A stretch of 64,000 nt of DNA from contig NC_064034.1 of NCBI RefSeq assembly GCF_932526225.1, positions 12,660,887-12,724,886 of the forward strand, given 5' to 3'. Numbering within the stretch: position 1 is the stretch's first letter; each line of letters opens with the position of its first letter. Made by a program: the position numbers and the translations under genes. Below, piece after piece: positions 33,248 through 45,766 of this stretch. The notes below the pieces were generated by a model. That model was not told the DNA's origin. It saw only the letters and a list, made by a program, of their open reading frames with translations, and did no database searches. This DNA comes from Nematostella vectensis (Eukaryota > Cnidaria > Anthozoa > Actiniaria > Edwardsiidae).

Positions 33248-36200
33248 GAGTACTTTCTTATTGAAGTGTTGTCAAATACTCTCCTTTTTTCCTTTTTCCA
33301 TTAACAATGACTGCACACCCCACTTAGCAAATCATGGGTAGTACACACCTTACATTTCCCATCCCTTAAATATCAAGTTTGTATTTGCTATGAGAAGACT
33401 AAGCTTGGCCTGTCAATACAGTAACTAAGATACAGGTGTTTTTTTTTCTGGGGGGAGGGGGTGTTGAAGCTGGGCAATTTGGGTTGGAGAACAGGGGTGG
33501 GGTCAGGAAAAGTTTTTTTTTTTTTATCTAGGATGCTGTGAGTCAAAGAAAGAGGAGGTCACAGCACTGCTCAATGTTCGTGAGTCACCTCTTTAACTGC
33601 AGTGCACCCAAGGGCCCCCTTCATATGCTCCTGCTGTATAATCATATCAGAAATTTGAAAACTCTTATTGATTATATCTTTGTTTGAAATAGTCTCAAGT
33701 TAGAAACATGACTATTTGTGGCTGCCCTGATCCAAATAACCTTAGCATTGGAGAGTATCTGGGATATACTGCACAAGAGACTACAGAGACCTTCCAACAT
33801 AAGGTACAGTACTAACTATATGTCCTGTCTTGTACTTTGTATGCCATAACTCCTAGTCTTCTTAGCGTGCTTGTGACGAGGTCATTAACCACATGAAGAA
33901 CTGCTGGTTAGCAGACCAAATAACACATTATTTTGCACATTTTGTTGCTTAGTTGGTAGAGTCCATTTGCCATGACCTCTCAAGCTTCAAATGTGTGAAA
34001 TGGAACTCAAAAATAAGGTAAGTACATTCTGACCTATGTCACTCTGATAAATTGGTAAACTTGAAAAGTTAGTCCATAGTCTCATCATTACCAGATTCAT
34101 ATTGTTTAAATTTGCACTTTGCCTTTGATTGACAGTGATTTAGAACCTGTTGTGGATGTGAAAGGATCGACTTTGAGAGGCTTATCTGAAATGATTATCC
34201 CACTGATGGACTACCCTTCTATTCTTCCATTGGTAAGTTTAGCTTGCTAACTTATCATCCTCACAAAATGGCACCCAACATATCCAGGAGGAGAAAGGTG
34301 GCACTCCCCACACATTTTCAAAGAGATAGCCTGTGTAACAAGCTTTCCTGTGGGGTTTAAGCAGAAATTGATAGGGAGCAAAGACCCTGCAAAGAAGAGG
34401 GAAAGAGCCCCCATTTTTCTTATGGTTTCGTTCTCTTTACTTTCTCTATTCTTCTATGAAACCTCACAAAAATGCATGCTGCAAATACTAAGGTCATTTC
34501 CAGATTGTAGTTGTTTTGTATATTATTTATGTCTACAATAACATGTGCTTACTCCCATCTTTCCATAGGTTGAAGCACTGCTATTGTCATCTAAAAAGGC
34601 TACTGATTTATTCAGGTCTGTTGTTGGTCCTTTTGTTACTCAATCCTGTTAGTGTTTTTGACCTGCTTAGTTAACTATTCAATTTCACAAATATATTTTT
34701 CTTTTTTCCCTTGTGCAGCTCAAATGCTGGTGCCCTCTTCATAGCAACAAACTGCCTGTCTCCCCAGTTTCTATCTCTGTGTGGCCAGATGGCATCCAGC
34801 AGAAAACATGGTACAGTAGTGCTAGAGAAATCGATGCATTTACAGTGTGGAAACATAAGGATAAGTTTCTGGCATTATTACTCAGTATGTACTTGCCTTT
34901 TCCACAGCTGGAACAGGATTAAGTTATTCTGCAAAGATTGCCTTATGGCATCAGCATCAAGAAAGCTTTGAGGAAGAGGTACCATCTATTATAGTTGGCA
35001 TTTATTTTCTTTCATCTATAGCCTTCCAATATGCTGCTTTTTTTAAATTATGTTGAATTTGTACAAGCACTACAGTCTCTTTTGTTTAGTTTGCTGAACA
35101 TACTGTGTGGTAACAGTTTATTCTTATTTAATTTTAACAGGTACTTGCAGTGATAGAAGCTGTTTCATTCTCCAAGTCAGTAGATTTTGATCAGGAACTG
35201 AAGGATTATTTTCAATCAAGTGATTTAGTAAGTGATTGTGTGGTTTGAGAACATTGACTTAAAAAATAATTGAGCTCTTAAAACAAAAAACAAAAAATAT
35301 TAAGCAAACAAACAACTTCAAAAAACAGAATTATCTTATACAGTATTGACCCTTATCCAAGCCATTTACAGAGAAAGGGGTGGTACCATCCCCAGTTCCT
35401 TTTTGAGTTTATTTGTTTTGCCCTGAGGGTTTTCCTATGTTATTTGATATCCTCAAGATGGCACATAGTATCTTGTTTCAGGTCCCTTGGTTCCCCTCGC
35501 TCCACAAAAACTGTGCCTTCATAATCCTTTGAGTTGGCCATGTTGTATCTGTGCCTTCATCCTCCTTGGTCAGCTATAGCTTTTAATTTTTTTAGAAACA
35601 GCTATTTATCACTTTATAATATACATGAACAAATTTCTAGATTCTGATTGGCTGAGAGTAGTGCAATTCACATGTAACACCAGTGCAGAAACTTTTAATA
35701 CCAAGGCAATTACAATCAAAGTCAAAATCCACAAAAATTAGAATTTTCTTACAGGATAGATACTGTATAATACTCTACACAATTTTCAAAACCTTTTTTT
35801 GATAAAAACAATTCAAACAGAAAGAAAAAGCGAGAAATGACATGAAAATCGTCAGGATTTCTATCCGAAAGTTTTCAATATTCACAATATTCGTGTGCCC
35901 ACTGTTGAAGAATGACGCCAGTTTTGACAAAAGCGCGCGCTGTTTTACCGTGTTTCAAACAAAAACTTGACTTTCCCAATTTGTACATGTATAAAGTAAT
36001 CATACAGATTTCTCGTTCAATTAGGGATAAATTTGCACTTGTGAGTTTATGAAAAAGCTCACATTATAATACTTTTTGAAAAACTCTCTTGTGGAAATTA
36101 ATCGCGAATTGAACTGGAAACTGTATGATATCCTATACTTATATATGCTTGAGCAACAAATAATAATTTTTATTTCTACCTTCTTGCAGAAATAGCTTAA

Positions 36201-38817
36201 TTAAAAGGAGTGTCAGAAACATTAATACAATAAATGACTACATTATACACTAAATTATAATACTTAATGGTACAAAAATTTCAAAACCTATTGCTTTCCA
36301 TAGTGACAGGCACTATGGCAGATGTACCAGACCACACAGCATATGGCCTTTCATGCATTACACGAGGAACTAGGTTCAGTTTTGCACAATAATATGTTTT
36401 GAAAGTCAGCTATTATTTCCCATGCATTTACTGTAGATGTACAGTCAAGACACATATTTTGTTTAACTATCCTGTTGCCACACTGATCCTTGTATAAGTC
36501 AAGATAAGTCAGATATAAAACAACAGCTCTGGGAATTGTCCACTATCATGTCCTGTGCCATTTTCACTTTTAATGTTTTGGAAATGGAACACCACATTAT
36601 CATCACAATGAACTGTGCACATGCCTTCAATCCCTCTAAAAGACTTTGGACCTGTTATCAATGCTGATATGCAGTAGCTTTTTCCAGGTTGAAGGGAAAC
36701 TGACTTCTCTAAGTATAAGGTAAAATCATAGATATTCATCTGACTCTCTTTGGATTGAAATTTTGTTGGCCATTTTTGATCATGAATTAGTCTTTCTTCT
36801 TCAAATAATTCCAGTTCAACTGAGTACTCTGCATTTTGTTCACCGAATAATTTTATTCCAGTCAAGTTGATAGTAGCTCCAGTTATGTTAAATGAAACAG
36901 TATCTTTTTTTCCTCGAATGTATTCCCAGCGGATATTGGTGCAAACTTTCAAAAACCGCTTGCAGATGCTAGTATTTTTATCTCCGATTCTCCTTCTAGA
37001 GTTGAATAATTCCAATATTATATTGTCTCCTTTGGCAAAATATAAGAAAAGTTCAAAAAGTTCTTTCTTAGTGAGAAGATCACTTGCTTGGGGGAGGACC
37101 TCCCCAATTTCTTCTTTTGACATTGTTGGGAACCTGATCAAATGGAAAGCCTTGTCACCTATGATATCCCGCATTGTTCTTGCCTCCCCATCTGAGCCCT
37201 GTCGTTGCATTTTATGCTCTGCCCAACGATAAACAGCCTTGAATAAATCAATTTCCCGAATTCTCAAACTGTCCCTTTCTAGGATGTCACACAATATTTC
37301 TTGTGTGACATTAAGAAACGCTTCTGATGTCACTGCAAGCTCGGTGTCGAATTCCACACATTTCCAACAAATCCCTTGTAGCTTCACCTCTTCGTACTTT
37401 ATAGCTTCAGGCAACACAATAAAAACGTCTTTAGGGCCAAGGTTTTCCTCTAGAAAATGTGAACACATGCTTACTAGCGAAGGAACGATGTAAAATTTTG
37501 CAAGGTGCAACACTTCCATCACTACATTTTCATTCAGTTGTACCTCGTCGTAATAAACGTAGCGTAGAAATTCCAGTAATCCTTCGACTGTGCCATTGTA
37601 GTTGATAGTTCGGCAATCCTTTTCCGCCATGGGTCCGTGAAACTGCGACTCGAACACGGGACTGCAAATAGCAAGTACAAATTTGTGCGCGGGGATTTTG
37701 TCGAGCTCTCCATTGCTTTTGACTACTGCAAACTCGATATCGCTATGCAACGCATTGTTGAACATGTACTGGGTACGTTCTCGGATAGTTTTTCGCGATG
37801 TTTGCCAATCCATTGGACTCGGAATTTGTGCAACGTGGAAATATCAATGTAATTACTTTGGAAAAACTCTGCCGCTCTCGTATTTCCGGGTTATACCCAT
37901 CGCTGGCGCAAGGTACTCTGGGAAAAAAACATGTCTTGGGTCCAGTCCCCTAGCCCTGAATTTTTGCAGCTGCCATGAAAAAGCTTAGGAAGCTAATAAG
38001 AGTAACCTGCGGGTTTTTAGAAAACTATGTCCTAAGTTTTTGTCAGTGAAGGACTATGCCCCCCTCTAGCTAAAACCAGGAGCGGATAGGAGGAGGAGGA
38101 GAGGGGCAGACAGACGTTTTTTTTCCAGGGTAATTTAAAAAAAAGGGGAAGACTCATGCCAACGCTTATGCCAATTCTTTGTAACAATTCTTTCAATGAT
38201 TGAGTAGGGGGGTGAGTAAGGGTGTGTGTTGGGGGAGGGGGGGGGTTGAGTGAATATGCAGCCCCCCCCTCTATTTTGAGTAAAAATCATGTCATTATTT
38301 TAATAATTAAAGTCTCAACATTATTTCCAGATCCACCCTTTTTTTTTTATAAAATTCCGTATTTGCTTGACTGAAAACACTAAGACTGAGGGTATTATAC
38401 TAATATTGCAGATCCTAGCCTGTACAGAGAGCGTTCAACTTGGACTAGCGGCTGAACAACTGTTAAGGTAGGGGGGGAGGGGGGGTAACATTTCGTTGCT
38501 CTGAATCGCCATGCCGTGTGGAACAGCGTATTTGCCCGTATTTGCCCTGCTGTGATGAAGGTGCTATAAGGCTATCTGCAGGCTTCCCGCTCAACCCTTT
38601 ACCCTAATCTGTTGTGCGTGTTCGTTTTCGTTTCATCCTTAGTGATTTTCGTTATAGTGAAATGCTGCGCAAAACCATGGGGGACCAAAGAATATGGAAG
38701 ATTCTAGAAATGTTGGTGGATTATCGCATGACTCGAGGATGTAGGAAAGGCAAGTCGGCTCTCCATATGGACGGACTGGAGGACAGAGAGAAAGACCGAC
38801 AAGCTTTGGTTCTATGA
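29619..38817 (+). CDS. FANCC: Fanconi anaemia group C protein homologue, twelve exons
   Basis: FANCC is a helical-repeat subunit of the Fanconi anaemia core complex that supports FANCD2-FANCI ubiquitination in interstrand crosslink repair. Exons: 29619-29765, 30598-30685, 32930-33129, 33693-33803, 33953-34017, 34136-34232, 34569-34615, 34719-34810, 34908-34978, 35141-35227, 38412-38467, 38643-38817. All phases agree, giving 411 aa (human 558). Diagnostic matches from memory of the human protein: EFPSVGKLLGAL (human RFPTIGQLLAKA), EYLGYTAQE (QGLGYAPID) and LPLVEALLLSSKKATDLF (DPLVEALLICHGREPQEIL). The first ten exons align well. The last two fit by phase but are less clearly homologous, and the C-terminal ~150 residues seem absent. 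A GC-type donor AAAG/GCAAGT at 38749/38750 could continue to unseen exons. Intron 10 holds a BTB gene on the other strand. Confidence 0.78.
29982..30015. repeat. (GTT)n microsatellite in FANCC intron 1
   Basis: About eleven GTT units at 29982-30015, beside the dispersed repeat copy at 30060-30165. Open frames across it give poly-Asn/Gln artefacts. Confidence 0.95.
30060..30165 (+). repeat. dispersed repeat, copy 3
   Basis: Same family as 19115-19275: ATAAGGAAATGACCAGTAGG.., CCTAATGTTTCTGTATTGTG and GGCCTGCTACG. It lies in FANCC intron 1. Confidence 0.75.
30961..32285. mobile_element. foldback element in FANCC intron 2
   Basis: Long inverted arms at about 30961-31330 and 31925-32285 are mutually reverse-complementary. 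For example, AAGAATCTTTGCGCCAAAAT at 31289 faces ATTTTGGCGCAAAGATTCTT at 31934. The centre holds three ~87-bp direct copies containing CCAAATGATTCACTTAGCTG (near 31336, 31421 and 31507) plus a partial inverted copy (31566-31620). The modular inner repeats resemble Foldback-type elements. No transposase frame is present. Confidence 0.82.
33217..33240. repeat. poly(A) run in FANCC intron 3
   Basis: About 20 consecutive A residues directly follow GGCCACA. The short open frame ending here includes the genuine exon 3 (32930-33129). Confidence 0.9.
36509..37813 (-). CDS. BTB-BACK-PHR protein (BTBD3/BTBD6-like), single exon
   Basis: Members of this family recruit substrates to cullin-3 ubiquitin ligases through their BTB domain. 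The 434-aa frame is intact and intronless. Start: ATG, MDWQTSRKTIRERTQYMF. BTB domain about residues 15-118 (LHSDIEFAVV, HKFVLAICSPVFESQFHG, FLRYVYYDEVQLNENVV). BACK domain about 120-245 (KFYIVPSLVSMCSHFLEENL, LFKAVYRWAEHKMQRQG, IRFPTMSKEEI). PHR domain about 285-434 (VSFNITGATINLTGIKLFG, LQPGKSYCISALITGP). Vertebrate relatives are usually longer at the N-terminus. No UTR introns are visible. The gene lies antisense within FANCC intron 10, as expected for a retrocopy or lineage expansion, but it is undamaged. Confidence 0.93.
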   Translation of the reverse strand: MDWQTSRKTIRERTQYMFNNALHSDIEFAVVKSNGELDKIPAHKFVLAICSPVFESQFHGPMAEKDCRTINYNGTVEGLLEFLRYVYYDEVQLNENVVMEVLHLAKFYIVPSLVSMCSHFLEENLGPKDVFIVLPEAIKYEEVKLQGICWKCVEFDTELAVTSEAFLNVTQEILCDILERDSLRIREIDLFKAVYRWAEHKMQRQGSDGEARTMRDIIGDKAFHLIRFPTMSKEEIGEVLPQASDLLTKKELFELFLYFAKGDNIILELFNSRRRIGDKNTSICKRFLKVCTNIRWEYIRGKKDTVSFNITGATINLTGIKLFGEQNAEYSVELELFEEERLIHDQKWPTKFQSKESQMNIYDFTLYLEKSVSLQPGKSYCISALITGPKSFRGIEGMCTVHCDDNVVFHFQNIKSENGTGHDSGQFPELLFYI

Positions 38818-38819
38818 CG

Positions 38820-39800
38820 TCGATAAGCAGTGCTAGTGAGTAATTTGTACGAGATTTTGGGCGAAAAGGACGAAATTATTGATTCCCAAAAATCACGCTT
38901 ATGCAACGAACTTTTTCTTATTCAAGCTGGGGGTGGGGGTGGGGGGGAGTGGGTTTGCGGGAGGAGGGTGTTTTTAAGTGAGTGTTATAAAGAATATTTA
39001 AAAATAGTTCTTGGCAAATCCTTGTCGCAGCTTAGTGGAAACTATCTAATCTTCATGGTTTATTACCCCCCCCCCCCCCACCCCACCCCTTAATACGCAT
39101 GGTGCCGTGCAAGTTTCAGGAAAGCATTACATACTTCTAAATTTCCATTTAAATGTGCAGATCTTCGATTTACTAAATTTCCGTTATAATTTATTTTTAA
39201 TATGCACTGTGTTAGAGCTCTCGCCCTTATGGTTGAATGCATTGCTCTTAATATGTACAATATCAATGCGTAAGAATTCCTTATTGTATTTTTGATGAGT
39301 AAACCTTAGCATCATAACATTACTTGTACGGTCGGAAAATAATTGTTGATGGAACTGCTCGTATTTTGTCACTTGTCTGCTTGTCTAGGTGCTATTTGTT
39401 TAGCGGGTTTTCGTGAAATTGATTTGACGCAAGTTTCTCTAGTCTAAAGCGATTCTCGCAAAAGTAACGAGTTTTTTTTCCTCCAGTTATAGTTCTCTTC
39501 AATATATCCACGTAACATTTTACTGCTGATAATCTCTTCGAAGTTTGTTTCTCTGAAATAACAATTCTCGTGCTGTCCCTTACACCGGAAAGTATTTTGA
39601 AAGTATTTTTATCCATCGTGGTAATAAGCAATAAGGGGGGGGGGGGGGGGGGGGTGAATATCAGTACCCCCTCTGAGGGTGGGACTCCTGCCCTCTGCCA
39701 GGTTACACCCCTGCTCTATTACCATCTTTTTATATTCCTTTTTCCTTTGCTGTCATCAAACTCCGTTGACGTTTACGGATGCCATTTGGACCCCCCTCCC
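38820..39800. other. spacer with G/C homopolymers
   Basis: Holds G-rich and C-rich runs (38933-38948, 39066-39080, G run 39633-39653). Short frames across these are artefacts. No supported exon; a further FANCC exon could lie here if the GC donor is used. Confidence 0.45.
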
Positions 39801-40928
39801 TTAATTCCCATTTTCCTCTGCTGTCAGCAAAGTCCGTTGATGTTTGTCCCGCCTGTGACTAGTCATGACATGCGCAGTGTCGCTGTGTTCAAAGTGAAGC
39901 TTGTCTAGCGCGCCGAGCCCCGACCGCCCCACGCAAGACTTCGGGTGAAGAACAATCTTGAAGATCCCTTTGAACTCCTTATTAAGGGTCCCATACGCGA
40001 TGGCATTAAACGCGCTGTTCGCCATCGGGAAGATATTCACGATTTGGTAGATGAGGTCCCGCGTTTTCGGACTATACTCCATAAAGTCCCCGAAATTATA
40101 CCAGAAAGTGGCAACCACGTGCTGGGGCAGTAGACAAATCGCGTAAAGCAGCACTAGCGCGATGTACATCTTGGTGATCTTGCGCGTCTGCTTGATGCGT
40201 GTCCTCAGTGTCTTCTTGTACAAAGTCTCGCTGCTGGAACTCAGCATGGGAATGCGTGACTTGCGCAGCTTGACCGCGATCACCGCCGCCTGAGACACGA
40301 TGATAATCAGCGGGACGAGGTACTGGAGGATGAAGATCGCCACCCAGTAGAGTACGCCCCATGATGCGTCACGCCAGAACTCCGTACAGTAGGTCACGTG
40401 GGGTGCGGGTCTGAAAGTTGTGACCACTAGCGCGAGGGGTAACGCCGTCAACGCCGACACAAACCATATGAGCCCTATAATGATCTTCACCTTGTTCATA
40501 GTGAGCTTAGGCTTCATAGGGTACACGATCGCGCGGTATCGGTCGCACGATATGGTCAGCAGACTACCAATGGACGTTGACACGCAAATAGGTAATACTA
40601 GGTAGACTACGTGACACATGAAAGTACCCAGAACCCATCGCTGGCAGTTCTCCAGCGCGATGATCTGCGAGGGCACGTATATCACAATGATGATCAAGTC
40701 CGAGAACGCTAGATTGAAGGTGAAGAGGTTGATGCTTGTGCGCATGCGTTTGCGGCGTATGACCGCTGTGCAAACGATGGCATTACCGACAAGCCCCACA
40801 AGCAGCACGATGCAGTTGATGATGCGAAGCGCCCATTTTATGACCGAATCTGAGCCGCAGTCGACGGTGGTAGCATTGCTGGCGGCTGGGAATGAGAAGT
40901 TGAAGTCGCGCGTGTGGTTCACGTTCAT
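39801..40928 (-). CDS. rhodopsin-family peptide-type GPCR, paralogue 1
   Basis: A seven-helix plasma-membrane receptor of 375 aa in one coding exon. Start: the ATG at 40928 (MNVNHTRDFNFSF), which gives an N-terminus with NHT, NFS and NAT glycosylation sequons; the frame is open further upstream without an ATG. TM1 has GNAIV, TM2 NLAFSDL, and TM3 ends CDRYRAIVYP (D129). Cys105 and Cys181 can form the TM3-ECL2 disulfide. TM6 reads CLLP where most relatives have CWxP, and TM7 has NAIAY in place of NPxxY. The overall pattern is closest to neuropeptide receptors (NPY/QRFP/orexin-like); the ligand is unknown. A TTTTTGGTTTCAG acceptor at 41007 suggests a spliced 5' UTR. Confidence 0.92.
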   Translation of the reverse strand: MNVNHTRDFNFSFPAASNATTVDCGSDSVIKWALRIINCIVLLVGLVGNAIVCTAVIRRKRMRTSINLFTFNLAFSDLIIIVIYVPSQIIALENCQRWVLGTFMCHVVYLVLPICVSTSIGSLLTISCDRYRAIVYPMKPKLTMNKVKIIIGLIWFVSALTALPLALVVTTFRPAPHVTYCTEFWRDASWGVLYWVAIFILQYLVPLIIIVSQAAVIAVKLRKSRIPMLSSSSETLYKKTLRTRIKQTRKITKMYIALVLLYAICLLPQHVVATFWYNFGDFMEYSPKTRDLIYQIVNIFPMANSAFNAIAYGTLNKEFKGIFKIVLHPKSCVGRSGLGALDKLHFEHSDTAHVMTSHRRDKHQRTLLTAEENGN

Positions 40929-41009
40929 CGCGAGGTATTGGACACGTTCCACGAGCGTGGGTTTTTTTTATGTGGATTTACGTATCGACGTTTTCGTTGT
41001 TGCTACCTG

Positions 41010-44000
41010 AAACCAAAAATAGTTCGATGTAAATGTAATGACTTGTAGATATTCACTACAGTTGGATTTCTCTCATGGATGACATTAAATTACAGTCTAG
41101 AAGTGCGAAATCATTTAGAGCGTTTTTTAAGGGATTTTAAGTAGAGCTGTCCGCTAACAAGCGATATCCGACTGTGTGTTGGGAATGGTGATCAAAGATG
41201 ACCACCACTGAATTAAATATTCTTGAACGCCAGGTGATTCACGGGACGTCTTATGAAACCCATCCAGCAACGATATTAAAACTTTACAATACAAAAATTT
41301 CGTATTCGAAAAAACCATGATTTATTAATATATTTCCATTTATAAATATATATATGAATTTGGAATCCTTATTGGTCCGTTATGGTTTTATGATAGCTGT
41401 CTTGTTGGGAGCTGGTATTCCTAAGGTAAACATGATATTGACTCAGGCAATTGTTTTAAGTAGATACCCGCCGTCCTGTTTGTCGATGCTAAGAAAACAG
41501 GTGATTCTAGCAGCTAGTTAAAAAGCATGACAAAATACACAAAAAATATTTTAAAAAAAGAAAATATTTTGTCGCAAGTGAGGACAAAATAACCAAGATT
41601 GAATCTAACCAAAAGTTGCTTATGAAACCAGGCATGATATAATCAGAAAAGATATAATCAAAGACGACCGCACACAACTGAAGTACAAATTTCCTTTTTA
41701 TGAGCACTCAATGGCTCTTTCACCATTAAGGATCGACCAACAATATATCACTTTATCGGGAACGCCTTGTGACCATGCTGTCTAATGGGGTCGCGTTATT
41801 TGCCGTTTGCATTAGTGCTTTGCGGTTTACGCGATTATAGTTCCTTTACCCGATACTCCGCCATTCTTAGCTATCCGCAAAAAATTACAAAAACATTTAA
41901 ATGCCATTAGTGAGAATTCTTAATGTTTTGGCCAAAAGCTCAAAATTTTAACCCTCTTGCGAAATCGACAGTGATTAAGAGCCTGCTGGCTGACTCTTTT
42001 TCAGCAGGTGATGTGATTTTTTTGTGCTAATCCCAAACTCTCTGCCGCCGTTTTAAGTCTTATCTATCCTATCAATAATATATGCTCCTCTCATTCACTG
42101 TAACCGAGTGGATCTACACCATAGCCTTATCTATCTACCCTATAGCGTTACCACGATTTTGTTTTCTGCCCAAAGCTAGCTATCTTCTCTGTGTTATGTG
42201 GCAGAGGTCTCTAAGCCATGTAGGTGTAATTTTTTCATAAGATATTTATACCACGCTCATGACTGCTCCCATGCGGTTAATGAAATGTTTATTACTCTTT
42301 TGTTTCCCTTCTAACAAGACTTAAATTTTTTAAAGTATAACATTGGCATCGCCCTGATATTAAAACCTCTATTCTATTCCTTTCTATTATAAAAAAAATT
42401 GGGTACTAGATTTTCAACGCATTTTGTCCTGGACTGGAATTTTTACAGAGCTGGTATTTAAGTGCCGCGCAGCGTTAAGTTCAGAAAGTGATTTGTAAAC
42501 GTGAACCGACTTTTTCCCTGCCGCCAATTTCAATGTTAATAAGAATAAAATATATCTCATTTACACACCATGTTAAATCGCTAATTTATAAAGACTTAGT
42601 ATTACTGCTATTCTACTCAACATCAAGAAACCAAACCTCTTATAGCTCACTGTATTTTGAAACTTTTTTCATGAAATTAAGTGTTATAATGCTTAAATGA
42701 ATGACGCCTCTCTAGGTCACAGTCTATAGACTAAACCTAAATCGAACGAAGAGTATTCGTAATTTAAATTTTTGGGATATATTCTGGTCATTATAATAGC
42801 ATCACTCCCTCTAACCTTTTTACTTGGTTCCTTTGGCAGTAGCCAAGCGATACCACGCTCTAGCCCTGAGGTATCTCCCTGTTTCCATACTGTGTTTCCT
42901 CTGCATATTTACATTGTTTACCCTGCTCGTCCCATTGCTTGCATTACCCCTTCTGTTTGCTACCCTATTTTCATCATTTTGCTCTTTCTCATCAATATTT
43001 CAGTCGCATTTTCCTGACCAACCAATCATGGTAGTCGGCCGAGTAACGCTAATTTGTCCAGGGAGTTTTTAATAAATACACTGTTACCACTAATGCGTCT
43101 TGTGTCAATTCACCATCGGAAATAATAGCGTAGAAATAAGGTCTTGGTGTTGACTTATTGTGGTAGGAAATCAATGGAAAGATGATATGCTTACTGTTGC
43201 CGCTTGATTTTGCTTGAACGCGAACTTTACATTTTTTTTTTTTTACTTCACTTGAATTTCCAAAAAAATCTCGCAATAAGCTATTTTTCTCGTCGATGGA
43301 GACTTTGCGCAACCTCTAACAAGAAGCCGTTAGAAGCAGTAGAAAAGGACTCGCCGAAAGAAAATTATTTATTGTCAATATGACTTGGGTCATTAACGAG
43401 GGGATTCGCCGACGACTTGATGAACCGATGAGCGAAATGTATCGCTGAAAATGTGTTTAGCTAAAGTATAGGGACACAGATTAAATAACGTTTTGCCATG
43501 ACCCTGTTCATGTTCATGTATCACCAATAGCTACGATATCAAGCTGATTTCTTGGACAGCATGTTTGTTTGTCCGCTAACTGTACTCTGTTTTGCGCGAT
43601 TCGCTATATTAGTTTGCACTTGTTATTAAGTGGATATAATTAATAGGCGAATACAAAAATGCTATATAAGAGTGTTGGAGATTAATTGTTTGAAAAAAAA
43701 ATTCTTTGGGCTCAAGATCAGATAGTAATTCTGAACCAACGCCTTCTGAAGGATAAAACAAGCAAACCAAATTTCATCTGCACGGTAGGGAAAAACTACA
43801 CTCTTAACTCTTAGTTGTCTTTTTTAGTCTTTTAATTACATCCCAAATCACTGTTGCATACAACTGATTTTAAAAAGACTATCCGACGAAGGTGATATTT
43901 CCAATGTTAGACTTACTCACTACATATTTTCACTTTTCGTACGTGTAGAAGATCAATTGAGCTACAGACTGTTATAAGTGGATTTATCAAGCGCCGGGCA

Positions 44001-45760
44001 TTCAAATATGTATCAATTTCTTCGCAGAAGTTGAGTATATAATAATTTACGTGAGAATAAAAATGTCTACGTTGGACAACCTTTTCAAGATCCGTTGTAT
44101 AAAAAAAAAATTAAGTTTCCTTCTTTTGATTCTTGGCTCCTTCCCTTACAGACCAATTACTCGTGCTTGCTCTTGTGGCTAATTTGCCATTTCGATTCCA
44201 TGAGACATTCTCTATGTACAAAATTAATGGCCTCACTAGAGAAACGAAATCCGAATGCCAACCTGGCAAGCCGTCGAAAATCGACTGTCATAAATATGGC
44301 CTGAGCGAAACATGGAATACCCGTAGTTTTTTAAATTTTGTAACCGTCAGATATAAAAGGCTATTAATAAACATTTCGTATCATGAATTAAAGCTATAGT
44401 CTCCATATTGCTTGCGCCTATACGTTATAAGGCCTAATAAAGGCATCGGTCCCTTGCTTGAAATAGTTTGCACGCTAAGTACTAGTCTTTTACAGTCTTT
44501 ATCGTCAAGACACACTACAATCGATTTTTGAAGTAAAAGAAGATCTAAAATCAGTTATCGGCGAAATTATTATACTTATTTTAAAATGAATCTTACTACT
44601 AATTTGACCTGTTTACAGTTTGATTTCCTAGGTATCGTACTTTTTATTTAAAAGGGACTTTTTTGATGTAAAAAAAAAGCAGATGCAAAAAGACGGAAAT
44701 GTGTTGCTATGGCATTGGGGGTGACTTAACCTTTTTGTTATTACATTTTTTCAAAGTATTCTCCATTTTCTCCCTCAAAGCAGTAACCGAGCCTCTGTTA
44801 CCATCGGATAGCAAAGTCCCAAAAATAAATCTTACACACACAAAATAAATTGAATCCAATCGTTTTGTAGCTTGAATCTCTTGTTGACAACACCCAACTA
44901 AAAATAGATAATACAAAAGAGTGATACAGTAAGTTAAATTGTTACAACAAAAAAAGTGTTGATGAATTTACTATAAACTTGTCCCAATTGTGCGATTTTT
45001 GAGCGTTCATATTTCCCAACCAATATGCTGTCGTTTTATCAGATATTTGTTTGTTTTGCCTCAGTCGTCAACCCTCCCCCACCCATTTGCCCCATTCTTG
45101 TGTTTCATTCCCTATGATTACTGTGCAAACAAATTGTTACTTTATTTGAACTTGACATGAATTTTAAACTGGTATATAGTATTTACTTTCCGATCGTTTA
45201 ACAGTAATTCCTTTTTATTTTCCCCTTTATTCTAGAGGAGACCCGCATTTGCTAAATCCAACAGTAATAGAAAACATAATAGAGATTATAAATATATATG
45301 ATAAAGTAGTCAAGTAATTTCACAAATCGTAAGGATCTGAACTCTTCAAGTGGAGCACACAAAGGCGACCGCGCCAATGTCATTTAAGCCACCCCACGGA
45401 GTCATCCCCACGGGAGCAAAGCGAGCTTGTAATACCAGCTGAGAAACTCGGTGTGCCACTTTTATCGGTTAATGTTTGTGTTATGTCGCGTCATTATGGC
45501 CTTGATGTGTGTTTTTATCAAGTATGCCAATGTTCTCTTGAATTGGCAAAAATTTGAACACCACGGGCTTTAGCGATATCCGGTGAAATATATCCCAGAA
45601 ATAACGCTATGCTATACGAGCGACTGTTTTTGAAATTGGGTTGATATTTCCGAAATGTTTTCAATTTGAACGGGTGGCATAATCCGAGTACGTTTTATAA
45701 AAAAGTAATGAGATTTGTGTTTAGCGTATTAAATTTTGCTACTGTAAGGTTCCGATGTCG
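41010..45760. other. gene-free AT-rich stretch
   Basis: No confident exon. One doubtful candidate is an open stretch at 44151-44399 after a TTACAG acceptor, containing CQPGKPSKIDC; it has no start codon and no clear donor. Otherwise simple AT-rich sequence. Confidence 0.4.
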
Positions 45761-45766
45761 GTGTTA

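Noticed and set aside
36867-37493. Plus-strand frames of 121 and 84 codons
   Set aside because: Antisense shadows of the BTB-PHR gene.
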